DNA of 64,000 nt, taken from positions 62,001 to 126,000 of the forward strand of contig OZ246985.1 of assembly GCA_965232615.1 (NCBI GenBank), in the 5' to 3' direction. Numbering within the stretch: the first letter of the stretch is position 1; every line of letters begins with the position of its first letter. The notes beneath the pieces are model-generated. The model was not told the origin of the DNA and made no database searches. It was given only the letters and a program-made list of their open reading frames with translations. A program made the position numbers and the translations under genes. Below, in pieces: positions 35,567 to 44,900 of this stretch. This DNA comes from UBA2779 sp965232615 (GTDB taxonomy: Bacteria; Spirochaetota; Spirochaetia; DSM-2461).

Positions 35567-35782
35567 ATGGCGCGAGATATACATGCACCGACGGGTACGA
35601 CATTGGTATGCAAGAACTGGTTGATCAAAGCCCCATACCGGATGCTACAGAACAACCTGGATCCGGATCTTGCCTTCGACAATGAGAATCTAATTGTCTA
35701 CGGTGGCCGTGGCAAAGCTGCGCGAAACTGGGATTGCTACGATGCAATTCTTGAAGGGTACGGGTACGGGTTCAGGACATAG
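35567..35782 (+). pseudogene. hutU: Urocanate hydratase N-terminal fragment
   Basis: 71 residues after AGGGAGAAGAATT and ATG 35567: MARDIHAPTGTTLVCKNWL, then APYRMLQNNLDPDLAF and YGGRGKAARNWDCYDAILEG. These match the start of urocanase (usual: IxAPRGTxLxCKxW, MLMNNLDPxVAE, VVYGGIGKAARNWECFD). A full enzyme has 550 or more residues; here the frame ends after EGYGYGFRT. Ribosome site and start are intact, the rest is gone. Confidence 0.85.
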
Positions 35783-35792
35783 GTAACAGATT

Positions 35793-36262
35793 TCAAGGTT
35801 CAGAAGAGGCATCACACCCCACTTTTTGTGGAGGTAAGATTTTCTGATTGAAAGGCTTGAAACCATAGGTTTCTCTGTCGATCAATACCAGCTCAATATA
35901 ATCAAAATAGATCGAGAAAAACGATTCATCAAGATCTGTGATTCCAATTGTTTCCCCCGCAAGAGCCGTACTAATATAAATACTGCTGCGATCCAGTTTC
36001 AGATAGCCCGAACGCGAGAGTTTCCGTACCCTGTAAAATAACGGATACCCGATTTTGAGTTTTTTCAGATGTATACACTCTTTCTGACTTTTGGTATACA
36101 TCTCCCGGACATTTCATACCCAGCTTCTCATGAGGTCTGACCGTGTTGAACTCATGCCGCCACAAATCAAGCGCTTTCTGAATTTCCAAAGCGTCTGATT
36201 TAATCTGCTTCTGGATATCGGCTTTGAGATCCCGGTGCATTCTTTCGTGTCCTCCGTGCCTC
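35793..36262 (-). pseudogene. Integrase-core (IS481-like) transposase remnant, C-terminal part with frameshift
   Basis: First frame (minus strand, from about 36262): GGHERMHRDLKADIQKQIK, ALDLWRHEFNTVRPHEKLGM, then KCPGDVYQKSERVY. The frame shifts near 36070 and continues KKLKIGYPLFYRVRKLSRSG, IYISTALAGETIGI, FDYIELVLIDRE. Both parts match the C-terminal half of rve transposases of the IS481-like type. Upstream of 36262 only traces (SFSRRH) remain. Confidence 0.78.
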
Positions 36263-36849
36263 CGTGAGAAACTTTCCCAGATTACTCATTTAGATACCCC
36301 AAAATCATTGTTTTTCATTCTTTTTGGGGCAGGATTAGATGCGATTGCCCTGTTATCTGATACCCTCCATCAATTCAGACAGCACGACCTGTTACTTTAC
36401 GGTGAAATTGAAAATACCTGCCACAAGGTCAACCACGAGAGAATACGGCGTCTGATGGAATGAAATGAAGAACATCCTCATTCAGCGATTGATGGTTCGA
36501 CACCGGTCATGTTTTTATAATCCCGAAAAAAGAGGCAGATATCATAGTTGATAACACCAGGTCAGAAATGACAAAACAAGACGGCGCGTCAGAACCATTA
36601 ACACGGTCCGGTGACCTTTGACATTATGTTCACTTGTAACACCAGCCAATAATTGAGGATTTTGAAATGGGAAATTGCTGGTTCTTAGTCATAGAATTGA
36701 AGGCGAGTTAGTAGCATATATGGTGTGTCAGAAAGCTTGTTGAGATGAAATAAGGACGATCTCCTCAAGTATAATATACTATGAATAGAGAAATGATTTT
36801 TCATCAAATTATGACCATAAACAGTATAAGAACAACAATATCAAGCAGA
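36263..36849. other. Non-coding stretch with possible promoter
   Basis: No supported gene; a short frame ending HKVNHERIRRLME (stop near 36463) is weakly reminiscent of IS3-type integrases but too short to call. AGTATAATATACT at about 36768-36780 holds a good TATAAT, yet no well-placed -35 box is seen. Confidence 0.35.
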
Positions 36850-36954
36850 AAACTTCACCCTTTACGCCTGCGCCCTCTCCGCCGACGGCAAGTTGGTCGC
36901 CGTTGGGGGATGGACACAAGCAGGATACAGCGGCTACGGTGACATGATCCAGCA
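36850..36954 (+). pseudogene. WD40-repeat fragment
   Basis: About 35 codons, GC-richer than the flanks: NFTLYACALSADGKLVAVGG then WTQAGYSGYGDMI, one blade of a WD40 propeller as found in caspase-WD40 proteins. It ends abruptly where the next gene's homology begins, so it marks a recombination joint. Confidence 0.55.
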
Positions 36955-36957
36955 GAT

Positions 36958-38529
36958 GTGCTTTTTAAGCATATCTGTTACGATACAACCATGGGTTATG
37001 TAAAAGAAGACAAATCGATAGTCTTTACCGTTACATCATTGCAGATTTTTCGCAACCGCCTTAAAAAACTATTCGACATAATCTCTTGGCAGAAACATGA
37101 AGAATCACTTCCAGGAATTCATACATATCTTGACAGCTTAAAGGACGATTTACACATAGCCATTGAATTTCCTTATGCGGACTATCTGTATAGGGACAGT
37201 TTCTACACCTATTATGCATCTAAGAATCAATTATTTCAAAGAGATTGCCTGCGGGTATCACTCTTCTCCGGTGAGATTAGAGACAATTCATTTTTGTCCC
37301 ATGAGACAAGCGAAGACGTGAAAGAAAAGTATTTAGGTTTCTTTCTATTAAGACCCATTCCCAACCATCCCATTGGCCGCTCGGTGATTTCCCCAAAGGC
37401 GTTAAAGAACAATGATTTCTTAGCCTGTCTTGCCGACTACACCATTAATGTCCAGGGCCTTACGCTTACATGTGCAGGGTCCCCCCATGCTTCACAAACC
37501 GCTGAAACAACAAGTTGCGCCGAAACCACCGTTTGGAACGTCATGGAATACTTTTCTCTACGGTACAGCGAGTATTCGCCAACGCTACCTTCCAGAATTC
37601 ATGACCTATTAACACCCATTACATGGTCACGGCAAGTTCCATCCCAGGGTTTGACAATGTCAGAAATATCCTATAGCCTGAAAGGAATGGGATTCTCCAC
37701 CCTGCTTTATTCAAAAAAAGTATATGAAGACTTTGACAAACTTCTGTATTGCTATATAGAATCAGGTATACCAGTTGTTCTTGGACTATCATCTGAAGGA
37801 AATGTGGGTCATGCCGTTACATGCATTGGCCATAGGAAATACAATTACGAAGAAAAAATGGATATATCAGACTCAGAATTCATTGACGGTGTAACGATAT
37901 ATGATACTGCTAATCTAAACACCGATTTTGTTGTTATTGACGACAATTTACCTCCTTATCAATTTTCCCCATTCCATAGTCCCTGCACATACTATACTGA
38001 TCCCATTTTAAGAACCATGCAGATAGAATCATTTGTCGTTCCACTGCATAAAAATATATACCTTGAAGCTTCCAGGGCAAAAAGACTCCTCAAGGGAATA
38101 CTCAATAATTCAGAAATCGGCTTCAAAGCCAATACAAAGGAAGTAGCTTCACGAGAATATGTACTAAGGTTTTTTCTTATGTCCAGCAAGTCTCTTATGC
38201 GGTGCGTTAATCATAACAGATCCATGGGAATCGAAATGAAAGAATATTTACTTCGCTTGAAATGGCCGCAATTCGTTTGGATTACAGAAATTTCGGAATC
38301 CGATGACTTTTTGAATGGCCTAGCCGAAAGCCTGATTATCCTGGACAGTACAGGCGATGATACGCTCAACTCGCTACTATTTTTATCTTATAACGGCATC
38401 CGAATCTTCGAAAATAAAGATGGAGGCTATGACCCACATGAATATGATTGGCCAAAATTTAACCAAATAAAGAACAATCTTAAAGGAGAATGGTGTCAAT
38501 GGAAGACTACGATCCAAAGTTCGATCTAA
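36958..38529 (+). CDS. Papain/C39-like cysteine peptidase-type protein of unknown role
   Basis: 523 residues from GTG 36958 (alternative ATG 36991). The middle has a plausible cysteine-peptidase triad: Cys in TTSCAETTVWNVMEYF near residue 188, His in VGHAVTCIGHRKY near 285, and Asp in FVVIDDNLPPYQF near 325. SGIPVVLGLSS precedes the His as in C39-like enzymes. The N-terminal 170 and C-terminal 170 residues are unique to the family. The 5' end abuts an unrelated WD40 piece, so some N-terminal residues may be lost. The next small gene overlaps it. Function unknown; the layout fits a defence or toxin locus but this is speculative. Confidence 0.65.
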   Translation: MLFKHICYDTTMGYVKEDKSIVFTVTSLQIFRNRLKKLFDIISWQKHEESLPGIHTYLDSLKDDLHIAIEFPYADYLYRDSFYTYYASKNQLFQRDCLRVSLFSGEIRDNSFLSHETSEDVKEKYLGFFLLRPIPNHPIGRSVISPKALKNNDFLACLADYTINVQGLTLTCAGSPHASQTAETTSCAETTVWNVMEYFSLRYSEYSPTLPSRIHDLLTPITWSRQVPSQGLTMSEISYSLKGMGFSTLLYSKKVYEDFDKLLYCYIESGIPVVLGLSSEGNVGHAVTCIGHRKYNYEEKMDISDSEFIDGVTIYDTANLNTDFVVIDDNLPPYQFSPFHSPCTYYTDPILRTMQIESFVVPLHKNIYLEASRAKRLLKGILNNSEIGFKANTKEVASREYVLRFFLMSSKSLMRCVNHNRSMGIEMKEYLLRLKWPQFVWITEISESDDFLNGLAESLIILDSTGDDTLNSLLFLSYNGIRIFENKDGGYDPHEYDWPKFNQIKNNLKGEWCQWKTTIQSSI

Positions 38530-38705
38530 GGAGCAAGAATCAACTGTTTGATTCAGACAAGAGTACCTTAATGAAAACTATCCCCCCTGAGAGGGCAAGG
38601 GAAATCAGGAAGCAAATAAACGAGGTGATGCAAGAGGCGGATATGGACTTCAGACGGAAGCAAGCCTTATCAATGGAGGCGGCATCAAAGATTTATTTGA
38701 TATAG
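38499..38705 (+). CDS. Small partner protein of the cysteine-peptidase-like gene
   Basis: About 68 residues starting MEDYDPKFDLRSKNQLF; ATG 38499 lies about ten bases after AAAGGAG (38482-38488), which is inside the preceding gene, whose end it overlaps by 31 bases. Charged, helical, no motif recognised. The overlap makes co-translation likely, e.g. as inhibitor or accessory subunit. Confidence 0.6.
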   Translation: MEDYDPKFDLRSKNQLFDSDKSTLMKTIPPERAREIRKQINEVMQEADMDFRRKQALSMEAASKIYLI

Positions 38706-39083
38706 AGAAAATTCCAATCTGTTCAGGGTGCTCTTCCCTGCAACTAGAGTTTTATTATCCCGCCCGCCTATATATTGAAGCAGGGGATCTTCGCGCAATC
38801 GTTCATGATCGTTGAGATCTTCATAGCCCTGACAGATTCCGAAGATTCTCTGTTTGAGAAGAGCACCCAGGCTATGTGTAATTTTTTCCTGATCTCTATT
38901 ATCGGTGAAAAAATCTGACAGTTTTTTCAATAATCCTGTGCTTCTTCTCAACCTGCTGGAGAAGAAGAAATCCGGCATCGGAACTGTTGACCTTACCGTC
39001 ATTCTTGACAATGATTTTGCGGGATTTTCCGATTTCCAGCCCTTGCAATTCGAGCTGACTGGCTTTACACTCTGTATTATCAA
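38700..39083 (-). pseudogene. IS1380-family transposase N-terminal remnant
   Basis: Minus strand, two frames: first NTECKASQLELQGLEIGKSR, GKVNSSDAGFLLLQQVEKKH; then LLKKLSDFFTDNRDQEKITH, RIFGICQGYEDLNDHERLRE, DPLLQYIGG and LVAGKSTLNRLE. GYEDLNDHxxLRxDP and LAGKSTLNRLE are hallmarks of IS1380 transposases. Truncated at the LNRLE motif and frameshifted near 38950. Confidence 0.85.
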
Positions 39084-39213
39084 AACAGGTGCGTACCGCA
39101 GGAGCAAAGCTCCGAGGAACGCACCGCCACTATCAGGTGTGTACCACAGGGCATAGCCCGAGGAACACACCGCCATTTCGTCAATTTCCTAAAGCTGTTT
39201 TTTAGAGGTACCC
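39084..39213. mobile_element. Composite palindromic element, copy 6 (two core units, left end missing)
   Basis: Starts at CAAAACAGGTGCGTACC directly against the IS1380 remnant and ends TTTTTTAGAGGTACCC. Unit 1 has the GGAGC-AAA-GCTCC inner stem with GGTGCGT outer stem; unit 2 has GGGC-ATA-GCCC inner and GGTGTGT/ACACACC outer stem. The left arm was lost together with the transposase start. Confidence 0.88.
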
Positions 39214-39477
39214 ATAATTTATTGATTTTCAAGGTAATTGACAGTTACTAATGCTTTAGAGCAAGCCCTATCTATTCCTGGCAAAACAGGTGCAAGGGTA
39301 ATGCGGAAATTGGCTCAAAGCCCTTGCACCTGGGTAATATCAGAAATCAAAATTCGCCCGGAGGTTCTCAAATTATTGCATTCTGGCTCACTTAAAATGC
39401 AGTTTTGATTCATTATACTGGTATTCAGAGTCAAAATACTTTTTAAGCAAGGCCTATCTATTCCCTGTTTCTAAACC
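39214..39477. other. Non-coding stretch with a 12-bp inverted repeat and a direct repeat
   Basis: CAGGTGCAAGGG at 39287-39298 is complementary to CCCTTGCACCTG at 39321-39332, loop 22. GCAAGCCCTATCTATTCCTG (39261) recurs as GCAAGGCCTATCTATTCCCTG (39450). These may be an IS end or a terminator zone of the chitinase operon. No gene. Confidence 0.5.
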
Positions 39478-41973
39478 TTAAAATGACGACTGCCAAATGG
39501 CACTCAATATGCTGGGGATATCTTCGAATGGGAATCTGTCAGGATCGGTTTTTTCGGGGTAGTCGGCTGGAAGTTTAATCCACTTCCTCCACTTCGTCAT
39601 CAATTCTACCGTGTCATCAGGTACTGGGTCGCCACCGATGCGAACATCAGCACCGTTCTCCTGCACAATGCGGTGGCCTACTTCAGGGCTAATGGGGAGA
39701 GCCAGTCCATCAGTGCGACCATTTTTCTTAGTTCCAAAGTAATCCAAATAGCGGGCAAAATATCCAATACGCTTGGCATGGCGGTTATCGATCTTGCCCG
39801 TGTTGGCTTCAAGCCCGCCATTGATGATGTTAATGGTGGCTCCGAATCCAATTTCAAAGCCCGCTGGTACGGAATAATCCTTGTATGAAATGACAGTTCC
39901 ATCCGCCATGCTTCCCGTGGAATGGTTGGTATGTGTTCTCACCGTGCGATTTTCCCGCGAGGTTGGTACGGTGTAAGGTTCAGTGAGATCCACATTGCCC
40001 ACCATAACATCGTGGGCAGAAGGTTTGGCCCCTTGTGGCTGCATCCAGAACCAGAGGGCACTGGCATATCCGATAATACCCTCGCGGGCCACCAGGTTCG
40101 GATTCTCCAAAAGTATGCTACTATCGCCGAAAAGATTCAGGCTCATGGCCCCGTAATTATAATTCCAGGATAGTTGGACAGGACCTCGGCCATGGTAGCT
40201 TTTACCCTCTGGCCCAACGTAGGTGCTGCCTGCATCATAGTAAGAATCCCGCATATAGGCTTTGTACAAATCTTCGGGATCGCCTGGATTTTGGTCGAGC
40301 CCACTACCTGAAAGGGCAGAAAGCTCAACGATCCACACCATGCCATACGTCCAGCGGTCGGCTCCTAATGAAGCCCAGCCATCGCCGGTTTCGTGCGATT
40401 TGTTCCCTAAGAAGGCGGCTAATTCCCTGTATCTATCTTCTTCAGTTCCCTCATTGAACAGTTTGGGGAAATAGCGGGATGCCTCAACAAAATTTTCCCA
40501 CGTATAATAGCTATTGGTCTTGTCGTGGAAAAGTTTCCCCACTTCGGGAGGAAACAGTTTTTCAAAGTCATCCCTGGTTATTAATTCTTCAAGCGGTGTG
40601 GTGCCAGTAACTTTTTGATTTTCCCAGCTCAGTGTGAAATTTTGATCCGGGGCAAAGCTGAGTTCGGTTCTAAGCTGGTCATAAGTTGTAATGGTATCCG
40701 GGACTAGATTGCTGGAACCGCCTCCTCCGCCCGTATTGCCGGAACCGGAGCTGGTTATTTGTACAAACTTCCCTTGCTTGTAGTTAACCATCATTATAGC
40801 CGAGTCATTATATAATTCCTTATTAATGACATTCCCGAAATCATCGGTGTCGATGACGGATCGAAATACCCGTACCTTATAAGCAACAACGAGCTGACGG
40901 CTGTTATCATTATAAGTGATGCCCTTGTATCCCACCTGTGTCTTATCACTGACGACAACCTGGAAAGAGGGACTTGACGTACTGGATGCTGTAGAGAACT
41001 GATCGTCAGGTAGAAGATTGTTGGGAATGTCCACGGTGGTAGCCGTATCATGGCTATATTGGGTAAGATTATCCTCAACGAGCAACACCTTTGTTTCTTT
41101 AATATCCTGCACATCAATGGTCTTGCCCCATTTTTCATCCGTAGCCATCTCGGTTGGATTGTTGAACAAAATTTGATGGAGTTCCCATTTTTCTGCATAA
41201 TTGCCTGTGTCGCCCGGATCCTTCCTCCACACGAGAAGATAGCGTCCTTTTTTGAAGAATTCATCTTCCTGATAATAACGAAAGGCATCAACCCAGGTTG
41301 GCCGTGCCGGAGCACCGTCGGTCTCTTTGGCGTAATCGGTTTGCGTGGAGGTTTCCTGCTGTTTTTTTTCCTCTTCCGTCAATTCCCTCCACAGGGCATA
41401 TACCAGTGTATCCGCTACCAGCGGGGTGGTAGAAGAGAACTCGGAAGATCCCCCCGGATCAAAGTACCAGCCTCTGAAGATGTATCCTTCTTTTTGAGGA
41501 TCGACATCTGGATTATTCGCTGATGTCCTGACAGGAATGGTAGTTATTACACTTTCTGTGCCATCGGAAAAAGTACCTCCATTCGCCAAGAAAGTTATAG
41601 CAATGTTGTCAGAGGATTGCGAATCATTCGTCCATAGGGCATATACTATTGTGTCCGTTGCCAGCGGCGTGGTAGAAGAGAACTTGGAAGTTCCCTCCAG
41701 ATTAAAGTACCAGCCTCTGAAGATGTATCCTTCTTTTTGAGGATCGACATCTGGATTTTCAACGGTTTTCCCGTACGCAATTTCCTTTATTTGAACGACT
41801 GAACTATCGGGAAAGCTTCCTCCATTCGCTGAAAAAGTAACTTTGATGTTTTCATCGTTATTTGTGGCTGGCTTGACCAAGTCTCCGCTACAGGCTGTCG
41901 ATACCATTCCAATGGCAACAGCCAGTAACACGCTGAGAAATATGTTCTTTGCAGTAATAATACACTTCATCAT
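39478..41973 (-). CDS. Secreted GH19-type chitinase lipoprotein with InlB B-repeats
   Basis: 831 residues; AAGGAG lies ten bases before the ATG at 41973. Lipoprotein signal with LSVLLAVAIGMVSTAC. Two Listeria-Bacteroides (InlB B) repeats follow, each ending FRGWYF...VYALW. Residues 450-770 are a GH19 lysozyme/chitinase-like domain: AFLGNKSHETGDGWASLG near 520-535 has the catalytic Glu, and GKSYHGRGPVQLSWNYNYGA is the GH19 signature. It likely cuts chitin or peptidoglycan outside the cell. It follows the GH18 gene by 13 bases. Confidence 0.87.
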   Translation of the reverse strand: MMKCIITAKNIFLSVLLAVAIGMVSTACSGDLVKPATNNDENIKVTFSANGGSFPDSSVVQIKEIAYGKTVENPDVDPQKEGYIFRGWYFNLEGTSKFSSTTPLATDTIVYALWTNDSQSSDNIAITFLANGGTFSDGTESVITTIPVRTSANNPDVDPQKEGYIFRGWYFDPGGSSEFSSTTPLVADTLVYALWRELTEEEKKQQETSTQTDYAKETDGAPARPTWVDAFRYYQEDEFFKKGRYLLVWRKDPGDTGNYAEKWELHQILFNNPTEMATDEKWGKTIDVQDIKETKVLLVEDNLTQYSHDTATTVDIPNNLLPDDQFSTASSTSSPSFQVVVSDKTQVGYKGITYNDNSRQLVVAYKVRVFRSVIDTDDFGNVINKELYNDSAIMMVNYKQGKFVQITSSGSGNTGGGGGSSNLVPDTITTYDQLRTELSFAPDQNFTLSWENQKVTGTTPLEELITRDDFEKLFPPEVGKLFHDKTNSYYTWENFVEASRYFPKLFNEGTEEDRYRELAAFLGNKSHETGDGWASLGADRWTYGMVWIVELSALSGSGLDQNPGDPEDLYKAYMRDSYYDAGSTYVGPEGKSYHGRGPVQLSWNYNYGAMSLNLFGDSSILLENPNLVAREGIIGYASALWFWMQPQGAKPSAHDVMVGNVDLTEPYTVPTSRENRTVRTHTNHSTGSMADGTVISYKDYSVPAGFEIGFGATINIINGGLEANTGKIDNRHAKRIGYFARYLDYFGTKKNGRTDGLALPISPEVGHRIVQENGADVRIGGDPVPDDTVELMTKWRKWIKLPADYPEKTDPDRFPFEDIPSILSAIWQSSF

Positions 41974-41986
41974 TTATTTACACTCC

Positions 41987-44900
41987 TTATTTCCGTTCAT
42001 ATACCGTCCATACGGAATCGGTACGGATATCCATTGGCAGTCCTAGTTGCTCTGCTGCCTCGGCAGCAACGTCTCCTGCTGTTGCTGCCACCTCTGCGGC
42101 ATCGGGATCCACTGCGCTAAGCAATGTGGCATCACGGGACGTCATTGTCCATATCATTACCCCATCGTGGTCATTCACTTTGTTCATCTTAACGTATTTT
42201 GCCAAACGTTCCACGGAATAATAGGCATTGGTTAACTCATTCCCATAAGTATCTTCTTCGAAAATTGTACCGGTGGGACCAGCGTCCGCATTTTTTCTCA
42301 CCAAAACCTGTCCATCGTTCCAACCCTCGGGTCCCTGCTCAAATCCAAGGAGGACGGGAACATCATTCGGCATGATATTCCTGTACTGATGCCATGCTAA
42401 AACCGGATCGAAATTATGATAGGATGCATCGTACGACATAACTGAGAGAATATCAATGAGTTCTTTGACACTGGCATCCTCAAAGGCATGCCGATGCATT
42501 CCCGCGCCGCCCCCCCAAATAGATATTCGAGGACTGCCCACGACAACGACATTATTATAGATGTGGAGTAATTCAGCGATAGTGGCATGATCCTCTCCAT
42601 TGGCTACTGCGTTGTCATAGGCGGATTTGGCGGCGTTTTTATCCACCTGGGTGTAGACTGGACCAGATAATGGCTGTCCATCGCTGCGGTTACTTCCTCC
42701 ATACTTCACAGCGTTCCAGGAAACATCGGCACCCGTTGACCAAGCCGAAATGGTGAGGATGCGATCTTTTTTGTCATCGTCTTCCTGGTTGGCAAGATCG
42801 ACCGCCATGCGCAGAGCCCGTATGGCCCCCCTAAGTTCCTCGGCTGTCTCCACTGGGCTGTGTCCATATTTCGTATGACGTTCATAGTCCACATCCAGTC
42901 CGTCCGCGTTGAGGTCCAGCAAAAGATCTGCCAAAGACCTTATATGAGGTCCTGCCTGTCCCGAATTTCCTTCGGCAGCAACATTCTCCCATTCATGAAA
43001 GGTTGCTCCGCCCATAGCCAGCACAACCTTTTGGTTGCGGCGGTTGGCAACACGAATCTGTTCCCTCAGGTTGAGGAGTTTATATCGAGAATCAAAGCCT
43101 CCTGCAGGAAAATTCGTATAGTCTAAACCCGTTACCGACATGTCGTATGAACCGCGAATATAATTCATTTCAGGATTCAGGAAGGAAATGGCGAGGTGAG
43201 AGTACATGGCAGGTGCTCCGGCAAATACCGTGTTCTTCATAATATCGTCATCGTGAAGTTTGAAAACGGCCTGTGATCCAAGAGGTGCAAAATGAGGAGA
43301 AAGTGCATAGGCACCCTGCTGGTTCCTATAGAAGGAGGAGGCGAATGTCTGTCCCCAAACGCCAGAGTAACCGAGGAAATAGCTACCCGATTGACTGGCA
43401 TGCATGGAGTCTTCCACCGTGGTCAATCCATCAAAGGTGGTATTGCTTCTATCCAGCAGAAAAATCGTTTTTCCCGTAACGTCATCAACCTCTGTTATGG
43501 CGTACCCCTCGGCATTCCTTTTGATCGGGTATTCAATTCCGTCCAATTCAACGGTGGCAGGCACCTGGATTCCGGTTTCACCGCCGTTGCCGCCTCCCCC
43601 TCCCCCGCCGGAACGATTGGGATAGGTACATCCATCATCGCCAACATCGGTGAGTTCCCCATCAATAGTAAAGTCCATGCCAAATGTTTTTGGGGCTATG
43701 TTGGTAGGAATTAAACAGGCATGATCAAGACCCTGATCTGGATTTGTATTAGCTGAAATGCTAAACCCACTTGTAGAATCGCCCCATGAATATGTCAAGA
43801 ACCCAGGAAACACAGAATTTACCGCCGATACGAACAATTTTGCTTCATCTTCGCTTTGGGCTCCCGTTAAAAGAATTGATCCGTACCATTCTGATGCACT
43901 ATTTTCTTTTATGCTCAATCCCGTTGGAGCAGTAGCCCACTTCACGTAAATATCGGTATCCGTATCAATGGCCGTCGTAAAATCAAATTCATTGCTGTAG
44001 CCTGAGTCCGCATACCAGCCCAGGAAGATGTATCCGGTTTTCGTCGGGATGCTCGGGGCCTGGATAGTGGACCCGTCTTCGACTTTAATTGGGTCGATAG
44101 TACTACCGCCATCGACATGGAAATTCACCGTGCGGACATCTCCCTCCGACCAGTGGGCGTAGAGAGTGATATCAGAAACAACCGCTTCCTGGAAGGAGTA
44201 TCGACTGCTGTCCGACTGACCTGTTTGAGCGGTATGCCAGCCAAGGAACACGGCCTGGCTCTTTGTCGGAGTGCCCTCATTGTTGTTTGCCATATTCCCG
44301 TGTAGGACATTTTCAGTTTTTCGCGTGCTACTATCGGAAAACTCTCCGCCGTTCGTGTCGTAGGTTACCGTGTAGGTATTCATTTCCCATTTCGCATGTA
44401 AGGTAATATCCGATTGAACAGCGTCCGTATTGATGTCGAAGATATCGTTCAGGGCTTCGTCCTTGTACCAACCACTGAACGTATAGCCTGTTTTGTCGGG
44501 ATCGGCAGGTAATGTCAGTTCCTCTCCTTCCAGGTATGAAATGGTTGTTATATGACTTCCTCCGTGAGAGTTAAAAGAAATGAAATAACGTGCCATTGCA
44601 TTGACAGACCATTGGGCAAAATAGGTGATATCCTGAGTAATTGTTTCTGCACCGAAATTCACTTTATTGACGAATGCTGCTTCCTTATACCAGCCAAGAA
44701 AACTGTAACCCAGCTTCACCGGCGGAGCTGGTTCAGTCGGGCTAGCCCCATTTGCCACCCACTGTGTGCGTAATATGGGTCCACCTTGACCTGTATCAAA
44801 GGTAACACTATGGGCGTTTTCCGGTTTCCACTGGGCATAGAGATTCGTATCTTTTGTTATTTCAACCGTAAAGTCAAATTCATACTGATAGCTAGAGTCT

